Of a stretch of 37,688 nt of DNA, positions 17,801 through 23,874 are shown one piece after another. Source of the stretch: Saccharofermentans sp. Its GTDB lineage: Bacteria; Bacillota; Clostridia; Saccharofermentanales; Saccharofermentanaceae. The stretch spans positions 1 through 37,688 of the forward strand of contig JAIKWL010000002.1 in the NCBI GenBank assembly GCA_024684815.1. The letters are read 5' to 3'. A model generated the notes under the pieces. That model was not told the origin of the DNA, did no database searches, and worked only from the letters and a program-made list of their open reading frames with translations. The translations under genes and the position numbers were made by a program. Numbering within the stretch: position 1 is the stretch's first letter; every line of letters starts with the position of its first letter.

Positions 17801-17913
17801 ATAAGGCTAGTCACAATATATATCGAAAAAATTATCAGAAGAGATAATGCAATATATCTCGACCATCCGGCCTTAAGATCACGAAGTGCTCTTTTAAAAA
17901 GGATCCACCCCAT
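14845..17913 (-). CDS. FtsX/MacB-type ABC permease with long Leu-Gly heptad-repeat stalk
   Basis: 1022 residues from the ATG at 17913, chosen because it follows the ATPase stop by one base; a start at 17979 would overlap that gene by 65 bases. One N-terminal helix (RYIALSLLIIFSIYIVTSLMG), an extracytoplasmic region, then residues about 250-490 rich in heptads of the x-x-x-Leu/Ile-x-x-Gly type (for example ELADGTRELADGVNEF), the pattern of YhgE/Pip proteins. Two FtsX membrane blocks follow (about 545-690 and 895-1022) with a second extracytoplasmic domain between them. MacB/Lol-type permeases do not carry substrates across the bilayer; they use ATP to move an external domain that extracts or displaces lipids, lipoproteins or peptides. 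The stalk would form a long rod or pore outside the membrane. Confidence 0.9.
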   Translation of the reverse strand: MGWILFKRALRDLKAGWSRYIALSLLIIFSIYIVTSLMGAAKTVIDYTEIRDRELCREDGEFSVFVPLRSDELRNITDNGVSVEKMFYADYALNEDQVLRVFKVRENINKISLIEGTLPASDNEAVIERRFSEVNGVVIGDKVRLGDKELTVCGIGAVPDYNTVIRKMSDSVVDSRYFGLLFVTPEEYDDLYASGYSLSSEEYYYAYLLNGAMSKEDLKSILEDIEFDINDIDDEYFREYWDRMTGRKDDLLEGIDELKDGANELADGAGELCDGISEFHDGMTELHDALPDLTDGIAALDDGAAELEKGIKAYTDGVSAVASGMSSLSDGAETLASGTSDLDSGAAMYGEGIDKLSGTVSTMTQSDDPYTAAVAGGFADPVKGLSDGYTQIKSGISGVNTGAASLRDGALQLYSAVKTLKTNNSALREGASALREGTSKLRDGADDFAEGIDELYDGSKEINEGASELADGTRELADGVNEFSDEANDLIDEVFNIKTSNLMLFLDHAENPRIDSAADDVQINYSASIIFGILLVMLFAYVISVFIVHMIDQESSVIGALYSMGMKRRTLTLSYVAVPVIVTFVSGVIGTLIAVLTPVGIPVQLDDTLMYYSMPALEIEVTPFIIIYGLVIPPVTAFIVNLLVIRKKLKKTPLALLRNEKKVVRGKELKIKGLKFIGMFRLRQMLREMRAGLTVIFGMFMSLLVALMALNTYVYCKNVNDYYVSQTKYEYMYSYKYPTEEVPEGGFEAVAEGMKKEIYGYTFDITLMGITNDNPFFDTGVLPDNDLDVVLSSAVANKYNLSVGDEFTVESENGDRLYAFRVARIFDYSASLMMFMDIDRCRDMFGEDDDYFNVVFSDHELDIDTGRLYSTVSKSEIERSAGVYVDMMGSMIITMSVAASVVFVVVMYLMIKMMIDRSSFNISLVKIFGFKKREVRKMYLDGNFYIVAIGALIVIPLCKLIMDYIYPRYLVSNVGVGIKPTYTPAMYLMIFAVVIGLYLIINLILTNRLKKITPAEVLKNRE
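16440..17165 (-). repeat. Region encoding degenerate x-x-x-Leu-x-x-Gly heptad repeats
   Basis: About 30 consecutive 21-base units encode heptads with Gly at a fixed place and a hydrophobic residue three positions before it, in the middle of the ABC permease. The centre (about 16640-16860) is less regular. The nucleotide units have diverged, so this is protein-level repetition rather than a fresh tandem duplication. Confidence 0.85.
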
Positions 17914-17914
17914 A

Positions 17915-18628
17915 TCAGAGATCCTCCAGTTCAGAGGCAGGGGTCTTTGTCCCGTTATAGTAATCCTTATAGACCTCACCGTCTTTCAGATAAATGACGT
18001 GATCGACCATATTCTTTATAGAATTGTTGTGCGTTACGATCAGCATTGTTGTTCCATACTGTTTGTTGATCTTTTCCAGGAGCACAAGGATATCTTTTGA
18101 AGTCTTTGAATCCAAAGCACCCGTAGGCTCATCACAGAGAAGCACTTTTGGATTTTTAACAAGAGCTCTTGCTATTGCACAGCGTTGCTGCTGACCGCCC
18201 GAGAGTTGAGAAGGAAATTTGTACTGATGCTCCGTTAAACCGAGAACACCAATAAGCTCATAGATATCAAGCGGATCATCAGTCAGATATTCACAAACCT
18301 GAATATTCTCTCTGACCGTAAGATTAGGAACAAGATTATAAAACTGAAAAATAAATCCGAGATTATCTCTTCTGTAATTTGAGAGTCTCTCACCTTTCAG
18401 CCCTTCAACAAATGTTCCGGCTACACTGACATTACCTGAATCAATGTCATCCAGACCGCCGATACAGTTGAGCAATGTTGATTTACCTGAACCGGATGTA
18501 CCCTGGATAACACACATCTCCCCCTTTGAGATACTAATGCTTACACCTTTGAGCACCTGAGCATAAGAGCCGCCCTCTCCATAGGATTTATGCAGATCCT
18601 TCACTGTTAAATAATTTTTGTCTGACAT
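17915..18628 (-). CDS. MacB/LolD-type ABC transporter ATP-binding protein
   Basis: 237 residues from the ATG at 18628, supported by GAGG five bases upstream; an in-frame ATG at 18658 has no ribosome binding site. Motifs: Walker A GTSGSGKST, Q-loop FIFQFYN, signature LSGGQQQR, Walker B LLCDEPTGALD, and switch His in IVTHN. The LDSKT and EPTGALD pattern is typical of ATPases that pair with FtsX-type permeases, and the permease gene begins one base after this stop. First gene of a nine-gene operon reading down to 9874, controlled by the palindrome-bearing promoter at 18664-18692. Confidence 0.93.
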   Translation of the reverse strand: MSDKNYLTVKDLHKSYGEGGSYAQVLKGVSISISKGEMCVIQGTSGSGKSTLLNCIGGLDDIDSGNVSVAGTFVEGLKGERLSNYRRDNLGFIFQFYNLVPNLTVRENIQVCEYLTDDPLDIYELIGVLGLTEHQYKFPSQLSGGQQQRCAIARALVKNPKVLLCDEPTGALDSKTSKDILVLLEKINKQYGTTMLIVTHNNSIKNMVDHVIYLKDGEVYKDYYNGTKTPASELEDL

Positions 18629-18639
18629 ATACACCTCTA

Positions 18640-18661
18640 CATATGAACAACTATTCATATG
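18640..18661. promoter_or_regulatory. Perfect 8-bp inverted repeat in the leader of the nine-gene operon
   Basis: Arms CATATGAA (18640-18647) and TTCATATG (18654-18661) flank six bases. It begins three bases after the -10 element and ends shortly before the ribosome binding site. It could be an operator for another regulator or an mRNA hairpin. No T-run follows. Confidence 0.5.
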
Positions 18662-18663
18662 TT

Positions 18664-18692
18664 ATTTTAAGTTAGCAGTTGCTAACTGTAAA
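18664..18692 (-). promoter_or_regulatory. Promoter of the nine-gene operon with TTAGC-N4-GCTAA box
   Basis: On the minus strand -35 TTTACA (18692-18687), 17 bases, -10 TAAAAT (18669-18664). The perfect 7-bp-arm palindrome GTTAGCAGTTGCTAAC (18671-18686) fills the spacer. The layout matches the feo and tetR promoters, which argues for control by the same repressor. Confidence 0.83.
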
Positions 18693-18782
18693 CAAATTCA
18701 TGCTTGTGCATTTATTACAAAAAGATCATTCGTAATGAACGGTTTATTATCATCCATGTGTCTTATTCCTTACCTTTTCAGC

Positions 18783-18815
18783 AAAAAGGGGATGTTCTGC
18801 TAAAAACAACCCCTT
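18783..18815 (-). terminator. Terminator of the feo operon
   Basis: Stem AAGGGG/CCCCTT with an inner TGTT/AACA helix; on the minus strand it is followed by a run of T. It lies 28 bases after the stop of the Cys-rich protein gene. Confidence 0.88.
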
Positions 18816-18843
18816 ATTACTGAATAGGATGTTTATGGAGGAG

Positions 18844-19032
18844 TTAAGATTTCTCCTTTTTTTGAACCGAATGGCATTTACCGGCCAGAGCACAGTTCGC
18901 GCAGTTACAGCCGCAGGAACTCTTACCCTCCTTCTTATCACGCACCATACTTATGATCGCCAATACGACCAATGCAGTTACAAGCGCGATGATCAGGATG
19001 TTAGCCCAGTTGTTTGAAAGCCATTCCAACAT
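18844..19032 (-). CDS. FeoB-associated Cys-rich membrane protein
   Basis: 62 residues: one N-terminal membrane helix (about 10-30), then a Cys cluster CGCNCANCALAGKC and a basic tail. This is the small FeoB-associated Cys-rich protein found after feoB in many Firmicutes, thought to help ferrous iron transport from the cytoplasmic face, perhaps by binding iron or forming an Fe-S centre. Strong ribosome binding site (AGAGGAAA). It follows feoB by 12 bases and precedes the operon terminator. Confidence 0.9.
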   Translation of the reverse strand: MLEWLSNNWANILIIALVTALVVLAIISMVRDKKEGKSSCGCNCANCALAGKCHSVQKKEKS

Positions 19033-19044
19033 CTGAATTTCCTC

Positions 19045-21483
19045 TTAGTTTTCCTTAACTGCACCTGTGTACTTCTTTGCCGGTCTGAATACGAGGAAAC
19101 ACAGTCCTGCAAGGACAAGGAGTGCAAAGATCAAGCCGATTACATTAACGGAGCCTGAGAAAAGAAGACCTAACTGGTATACGATAAGTGAGATCGCATA
19201 AGCAAATATACACTGATAACCGATCGCGAACCATGTCCACTTTGCGGAGTTCATCTCTCTCTTGATTGCACCGATTGCCGCGAAGCAAGGAGCGCAGAGA
19301 AGGTTGAAGATAAGGAATGAGAAGCCTGCAAGAGCGTCGAGTCCTTCGAAATCGAGGACACCGAATACGCCGACAACCTCTTCCTTAGCTACAAGACCCA
19401 TGATGGTAGCGATCGTAGCCTTGATGTTTGCAAATCCGATAGGAGCAAAGATCCACTTGATTGCTCCGCCGACGATACCCAAAACGGAAGCCTCAAGCTC
19501 CATATCGGGATCAAATCCAAAACCAGCGTCTGTATTACCGAATACGGAACCAAACCAGATTACGATAGAAGAAAGAAGGATAACAGTACCAGCCTTCTTG
19601 ATGAAGGACCAGCCACGCTCCCACATTGATCTTAACAGATTACTTAATGTCGGCCAGTGGTATGCGGGAAGCTCCATAACAAACGGAGCCGGATCACCTG
19701 CAAACATCTTTGTTTTCTTAAGAAGGATACCTGAGATGATAACAGCAGCAACACCGATAAAATAGCATGCCGGTGATACCCATGCGCCGCCAAAAGCCGA
19801 GTGTCTGAACAGAGCAGCAGTAATGAGCGCAATGATAGGAAGCTTGGCTCCGCAAGGGATGAATGTCGTTGTCATGATGGTCATCTTACGGTCGCGGTTA
19901 CTCTCAATGGTTCGCGATGCCATGATACCCGGAACGCCGCATCCGGAAGATACGAGCATAGGGATGAAAGACTTACCTGAAAGGCCGAATCTTCTGAAGA
20001 TACGGTCGAGCACGAATGCGACTCTTGCCATGTATCCGCATGCTTCAAGGAATGCAAGGAGGAAGAAAAGAACGAGCATCTGAGGAACGAATCCCAATAC
20101 CGCACCTACACCGCCGATGATACCGTCAACAACAAGTCCTGTTACGAATTCATTGGCACCGATCTTTTCGAGACCTGAGCTTACGAGGTCAGGGATGCTC
20201 GGAACGAACACCGCGCCTTCTGCCTCATCCATGCCGGGAGAAGTGAATTCACCTTCCTCATCGAGAGCGCCGGATGCTTCAAGAGCTCCCGCAAGGTCGA
20301 AGCCGTTCTCATCGAACTCGTCAGCGTAGAATCCGAAGTCTTCTTCGAATGCTCCGAAATCAGCATCATCAAAATCGCCCTGCAGATTCTCGGCACCTGT
20401 TATGTCAGCATCAACAGCTGAATCAATGACCGCCTTTACGTCATCAACAAAGACCGTCTCGCCTGCCCACTCGTCGACCATCTCTTCATAGTTGCTTCTT
20501 CCGATACCGAAAAGATACCAGCCGTCGCCGAAGATATTATCATTAGTAAAGTCTGTTAACCCTGCACCGAAAGCAGTCATTGCAATCCAGTAAACTGCAA
20601 CCATGATGAGAGCGAAAATAGGAAGTGCAAGGATCCTGTTTGTTACGATCCTGTCGATCTTGTCAGATGTGGATTGCTTAGCCTTGCTCTGCTTTTTGTA
20701 GCAGCTCTTTATAATAGAAGCAATATATACATATCTTTCATTAGTAATGATGGACTCTGCATCGTCATCAAGTTCCTTTTCAGCCGATGCAATATCCTTT
20801 TCAATGTGATCCAACTTCTCTTTGGAGATACCAAGCTTAGCAATTACTTTCTCATCTCTCTCGAAGATCTTGATTGCATACCATCTCTGCTTGTCTTCAT
20901 TCATATCGTGAAGCACTGCTTCTTCGATATGAGCAAGGGCATGCTCGACAGGACCTGAGAAAGTATGAGGAGGAACAGTCTTTGTATTCTTGGCTGCCTT
21001 GACAGCTTCCTCGGCAGCCTCCATGATACCGGTACCCTTAAGGGCGGAAATTGCAACTGCCTTGCATCCCATTGTCTCTGAAAGAGCCTCAAGATTGATC
21101 TTATCACCGTTCTTATTTACGACATCGATCATGTTAACAGCCATTACCACAGGAATTCCAAGTTCTGTGAGCTGTGTTGTTAAATAAAGGTTACGCTCAA
21201 GATTCGTACCGTCAACAATATTAAGAATAACGTCAGGGTTTTCATCGATTAAATAGTTACGTGCAACGACTTCCTCTAATGTATAAGGTGATAAGGAATA
21301 TATACCCGGAAGGTCTGTGATGGTAACGCCATCGTGTTTTTTAAGCTTACCCTCCTTCTTCTCTACTGTAACGCCAGGCCAGTTACCTACAAACTGATTG
21401 GATCCGGTCAAAGCATTAAAAAGAGTTGTCTTACCGCTGTTCGGGTTACCCGCTAAAGCAATCTTGATTTCATTACTTGCCAT
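19045..21483 (-). CDS. feoB: Ferrous iron transporter FeoB
   Basis: 812 residues. The N-terminal GTPase shows G1 GNPNSGKT (12-19), G2 PGVTVEKKEG, G3 DLPG (57-60), G4 NMID (117-120) and G5 SALKG (146-150), followed by the helical regulatory domain. The membrane part has the two Gate motifs in the forms SSGCGVPG (512-519) and PCGAKLPI (543-550). FeoB moves Fe(II) into the cell under GTPase control. It is longer than many FeoB proteins because the first external loop (about 305-450) is expanded and very acidic (for example DDADFGAFEEDFGFYADEF). Central gene of the feo operon, 21 bases after feoA. Confidence 0.97.
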   Translation of the reverse strand: MASNEIKIALAGNPNSGKTTLFNALTGSNQFVGNWPGVTVEKKEGKLKKHDGVTITDLPGIYSLSPYTLEEVVARNYLIDENPDVILNIVDGTNLERNLYLTTQLTELGIPVVMAVNMIDVVNKNGDKINLEALSETMGCKAVAISALKGTGIMEAAEEAVKAAKNTKTVPPHTFSGPVEHALAHIEEAVLHDMNEDKQRWYAIKIFERDEKVIAKLGISKEKLDHIEKDIASAEKELDDDAESIITNERYVYIASIIKSCYKKQSKAKQSTSDKIDRIVTNRILALPIFALIMVAVYWIAMTAFGAGLTDFTNDNIFGDGWYLFGIGRSNYEEMVDEWAGETVFVDDVKAVIDSAVDADITGAENLQGDFDDADFGAFEEDFGFYADEFDENGFDLAGALEASGALDEEGEFTSPGMDEAEGAVFVPSIPDLVSSGLEKIGANEFVTGLVVDGIIGGVGAVLGFVPQMLVLFFLLAFLEACGYMARVAFVLDRIFRRFGLSGKSFIPMLVSSGCGVPGIMASRTIESNRDRKMTIMTTTFIPCGAKLPIIALITAALFRHSAFGGAWVSPACYFIGVAAVIISGILLKKTKMFAGDPAPFVMELPAYHWPTLSNLLRSMWERGWSFIKKAGTVILLSSIVIWFGSVFGNTDAGFGFDPDMELEASVLGIVGGAIKWIFAPIGFANIKATIATIMGLVAKEEVVGVFGVLDFEGLDALAGFSFLIFNLLCAPCFAAIGAIKREMNSAKWTWFAIGYQCIFAYAISLIVYQLGLLFSGSVNVIGLIFALLVLAGLCFLVFRPAKKYTGAVKEN

Positions 21484-21504
21484 GTTGTAATACGTTCCTT
21501 TCCT

Positions 21505-21726
21505 TTACTCTACTTCAACCATTTCGGCATCGGCTTTTCTTAAAGAGAGCTCATAACCTCTAACCGTAACCTCGACCGGGTCTCCTAAAGGTGCAACCTT
21601 GCGGACAAAGATCTCAACACCTTTCGTAATGCCCATGTCCATGATTCTGCGCTTTACGGCGCCTTCACCATTGAGCTTTACGACTTTTACTGTCTCGCCC
21701 ACCTTAACCTGTCTTAATGTCCTCAC
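21505..21726 (-). CDS. feoA: FeoA (second copy in the operon)
   Basis: 73 residues, an SH3-like FeoA domain: KVGETVKVVKLNGEGAVKRR, MGITKGVEI and VRGYELSLRKADAEMVEVE are family-typical. FeoA is a cytoplasmic partner required for FeoB function. The start is GTG, supported by GGAGG nine bases upstream. Thirteen bases after the other feoA and 21 before feoB. Confidence 0.93.
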   Translation of the reverse strand: MRTLRQVKVGETVKVVKLNGEGAVKRRIMDMGITKGVEIFVRKVAPLGDPVEVTVRGYELSLRKADAEMVEVE

Positions 21727-21739
21727 TTTCGTGTTCCTC

Positions 21740-21952
21740 CTATATCATTATTTTCTTTGCTAATTCTTCGCTGACAGCGACACGGCTTTCCTTTACCTTC
21801 ACTATCAGGTTCTCGCCGATCGCACTTACGACACTAACCTCACCGCCGACTGTGAAACCCATATCTTCCAGATGTTTCTTGATCTCAGGACTACCGCCGA
21901 TCTTTCTGATGATCTGAGGCTGTCCGACTTCTGCATAAACGAGCGGCATCAT
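21740..21952 (-). CDS. feoA: FeoA (first copy in the operon)
   Basis: 70 residues from ATG at 21952, chosen because AAGGAG lies seven bases upstream; an earlier in-frame GTG (21958) would lie too close to it. The FeoA-type SH3 fold shows IRKIGGSPEIKKHLEDMGFT and GEVSVVSAIGENLIVKVKE. It differs clearly from the downstream feoA, so this is an old pair rather than a recent duplication; two FeoA proteins per FeoB are common in Clostridia. First gene of the operon, behind the strong promoter at 22031-22059. Confidence 0.9.
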   Translation of the reverse strand: MMPLVYAEVGQPQIIRKIGGSPEIKKHLEDMGFTVGGEVSVVSAIGENLIVKVKESRVAVSEELAKKIMI

Positions 21953-22006
21953 AACCACACTCCTTGTCCGCGGGCCGGATGATCAGGCCACGCATGTAAA
22001 AATACA

Positions 22007-22022
22007 GTTAGACCTCGCTAAC
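22007..22022. promoter_or_regulatory. TTAGC-type box downstream of the feo -10
   Basis: GTTAGACCTCGCTAAC has one base different between its arms. It lies nine bases past the -10 element, around the expected start of transcription, and is centred 30 bases (about three helical turns) from the box at 22037-22052, so two dimers could bind on the same face. Confidence 0.75.
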
Positions 22023-22030
22023 CGCTTACA

Positions 22031-22059
22031 AGTATAGTTAGCAACCGCTAACGAGTCAA
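22031..22059 (-). promoter_or_regulatory. feo operon promoter with TTAGC-N4-GCTAA box
   Basis: On the minus strand TTGACT (22059-22054), 17 bases, TATACT (22036-22031). The palindrome GTTAGCAACCGCTAAC (22037-22052) fills the spacer exactly. Because feo is a classical iron-repressed operon, this box gives the others in the window their likely meaning. Confidence 0.88.
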
Positions 22060-22092
22060 GTGGACATATATGTAAAAATACTGATTTTTGTG

Positions 22093-22130
22093 TTGAAATT
22101 ACGATTTATTTTTGGTAAGTTATTGCTAAC
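22093..22130 (+). promoter_or_regulatory. Probable promoter of the DtxR-family gene with an overlapping half-conserved box
   Basis: TTGAAA (22093-22098), 17 bases, TAAGTT (22116-22121), a weak -10. GTAAGTTATTGCTAAC (22115-22130) keeps one perfect half (GCTAAC) and overlaps the -10, suggesting weak autoregulation. Confidence 0.55.
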
Positions 22131-22152
22131 TTTTTGGAAGGAGTTGTGCTTC

Positions 22153-22521
22153 ATGGCAATATTGGAATCCGGCGAGATGTATGTTGAAACCATATATATA
22201 CTGTCGTTGGAATCAGATAAAGTACGCGGAAAAGACATCAGTAATTATATGGGTTTCTCCAGACCTTCTGTCAGCCGGGCATTAAATTCTTTAAAAGAAA
22301 GAGGTCTGGTAAAAAAGGATAAGAACGGGAATATAATATTGACAGAAGGCGGTAAGATACTCGCAAAACATATACACGAACGCAACATACTGATTGCACG
22401 CCATTTTATGGATCTGGGTGTTGATGAACAAACAGCAAAAGATGATGCAAGACAGATCGAACGATTCCTAAGCGATACAACCTTCGAAGCGATCAGAGCT
22501 CATTTGATCAAAAACGCATAA
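22153..22521 (+). CDS. DtxR/MntR-family regulator with altered metal ligands
   Basis: 122 residues from ATG at 22153, chosen because GGAAGGAG precedes it; the reading frame stays open upstream but without a plausible start. Winged helix-turn-helix (about 20-65, with FSRPSVSRALNSLKERGLV) plus dimerisation helices; the C-terminal SH3 domain is absent, as in MntR-size proteins. By alignment to MntR and DtxR in my head, position 9 is Met as in DtxR Met10 (Asp8 in MntR) and E103 is kept. However, the usual His is N78 and the usual Glu/Cys and His are R100 and R104. So the canonical metal site looks incomplete. Divergent from feo, with boxes between, so the obvious candidate to bind TTAGC-N4-GCTAA. 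Its 3' end overlaps the convergent glycosylase gene by 14 bases. Confidence 0.88.
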   Translation: MAILESGEMYVETIYILSLESDKVRGKDISNYMGFSRPSVSRALNSLKERGLVKKDKNGNIILTEGGKILAKHIHERNILIARHFMDLGVDEQTAKDDARQIERFLSDTTFEAIRAHLIKNA

Positions 22522-23707
22522 CTACGTTTTTACACCCGTTGAATTTTGCAAAACTTTTTATAGTCAGTTCCAACGCAGCATTCAGTTTCTTTGTCTGCCG
22601 GACACCTGGCTCCCACCATAAACCTTTGACCACAAGCACGCCTTCTTTACGATCAGGAACTGCTTCTATCCGTCCGACAAAACGGTCGCCGAATATGACA
22701 GGAAGTGTGTAATAACCGTATTTACGCTTTACCGCAGGCGTATAGATCTCCCACGAATACTGATAATCCCACAATGCAAGTATCAACGATTTATCCCACA
22801 TTAGAGGATCAAGCGGTGCGATGAAAGACATTCTGGGCTTCAGATCGATATCGCCAGATATAACAGAACGCATAAGATACTCATCTTCAGAAATGTAATA
22901 AAAAGCCTGTTTGATCCCTTCAACATTTACAGAATGTAACTTTCCCTTGGCAGAAAGAGATTCAAGAACCATCTTCCGTCTTTCAGCATTTAGATCCAAA
23001 CCGAGAAAAGCCGTGCTGTTCTTGTCCCAGAGAAGACCGACAGCACCTATTCTTCTCATCACACGCCATTCTGTGAATTCTTCTTCACTGCAACATGGAT
23101 TATCAGCTTTCAGAACAGATACGGGAATGTGTCTTTCTGCAAGATCATAGTACTTCCTGCTTCCCTGTTTATGGTGAATGACAAGTTCACCGTCAGTATA
23201 AAGCTGTTCCAGAACCGATCGCGATGCAAGGGATTTGTTCTGCCAGTTTCCGCTCCAGTGCATCGAAGAATGCCAGAAGATCTCACCTTCTATAGGCAGC
23301 GTGTCACTTGATACGGGACCATTCTCCCTGATATGAGCAAGAGCCTTTCTCTCCAATGATGCAAGGCCCTTGAATGTTTTTCCGGACTTACGGCTTCTGT
23401 CCCTGTAAGACGAGAAATACGGCCAGTCCTCCAACGGCCAGATAGAAAGTTCCTTATCAGCATAATCAACGAGTTTCCGGTCTTCATATAAAAGTTCATA
23501 GAGCATGCTTTTAGAAAAGCCTTTTACCCGCGACTGTAAAGTGAGTTCGGCATTTTTGCCGCACACATCAACAGGATCGTACTGAATACATCCGGCCTGA
23601 CGGACATACGAATATGCTCCGTCTTTGCCTTCAAATCTATAAGGACCTATAAGCCCCTGCTTGGCAAGGATGAACTGTCCGGCTTGCTGTCTGGTTATGA
23701 TGTTCAT
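22508..23707 (-). CDS. YcaQ-family DNA glycosylase (winged-helix, HTH_42)
   Basis: 399 residues of the AlkZ/YcaQ type, built from tandem winged helices. The catalytic signature of the YcaQ branch, Gln-x-Asp, is visible as QYD at 42-44 in CIQYDPVDV; the AlkZ branch has Gln-x-Gln. These enzymes remove bulky or crosslinked alkylated bases; E. coli YcaQ unhooks interstrand crosslinks. The C-terminal part has FIAPLDPLMWDK and KRKYGYYTLPVIFGDRFVGR, the family's conserved end. It stands alone, with a probable LexA site at its promoter, which fits DNA repair. It ends 14 bases inside the convergent regulator gene. Confidence 0.9.
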   Translation of the reverse strand: MNIITRQQAGQFILAKQGLIGPYRFEGKDGAYSYVRQAGCIQYDPVDVCGKNAELTLQSRVKGFSKSMLYELLYEDRKLVDYADKELSIWPLEDWPYFSSYRDRSRKSGKTFKGLASLERKALAHIRENGPVSSDTLPIEGEIFWHSSMHWSGNWQNKSLASRSVLEQLYTDGELVIHHKQGSRKYYDLAERHIPVSVLKADNPCCSEEEFTEWRVMRRIGAVGLLWDKNSTAFLGLDLNAERRKMVLESLSAKGKLHSVNVEGIKQAFYYISEDEYLMRSVISGDIDLKPRMSFIAPLDPLMWDKSLILALWDYQYSWEIYTPAVKRKYGYYTLPVIFGDRFVGRIEAVPDRKEGVLVVKGLWWEPGVRQTKKLNAALELTIKSFAKFNGCKNVVMRF

Positions 23708-23728
23708 TATTTGGTCATCTCTTTTTTG

Positions 23729-23742
23729 CGAACGTTTGTTCT
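23729..23742. promoter_or_regulatory. Probable LexA/DinR (SOS) box of the glycosylase gene
   Basis: CGAACGTTTGTTCT contains the GAAC-N4-GTTC core of Firmicute LexA sites; on the minus strand it matches 12 of 14 positions of CGAACRNRYGTTYC. It sits just downstream of the -10 at 23745-23750, where binding would repress. Confidence 0.72.
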
Positions 23743-23744
23743 TG

Positions 23745-23750
23745 ATTATA
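23745..23750 (-). promoter_or_regulatory. -10 element (TATAAT) of the YcaQ-type gene
   Basis: A consensus TATAAT on the minus strand, 38 bases before the ATG. No good -35 is visible at 17 bases. Confidence 0.6.
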
Positions 23751-23874
23751 GCATATATAATCTCTAAAACATCCGTTGATTTATGAGATATATGACACTT
23801 TTTCGCTGACTATACATAAGTGTAAACATCAGAGGCTTCCACTTACATTAATCATCAGTTGCGTTTCTGCTGCT

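Noticed and set aside
17914-17979. Earlier start for the FtsX permease
   Set aside because: It would overlap the ATPase gene by 65 bases and add polar residues before the expected first helix; the ATG at 17913 directly follows the ATPase stop.
22060-22152. N-terminal extension of the DtxR-family regulator
   Set aside because: The frame is open but the extension overlaps the promoter and box region and is not like the family; GGAAGGAG clearly marks the ATG at 22153.
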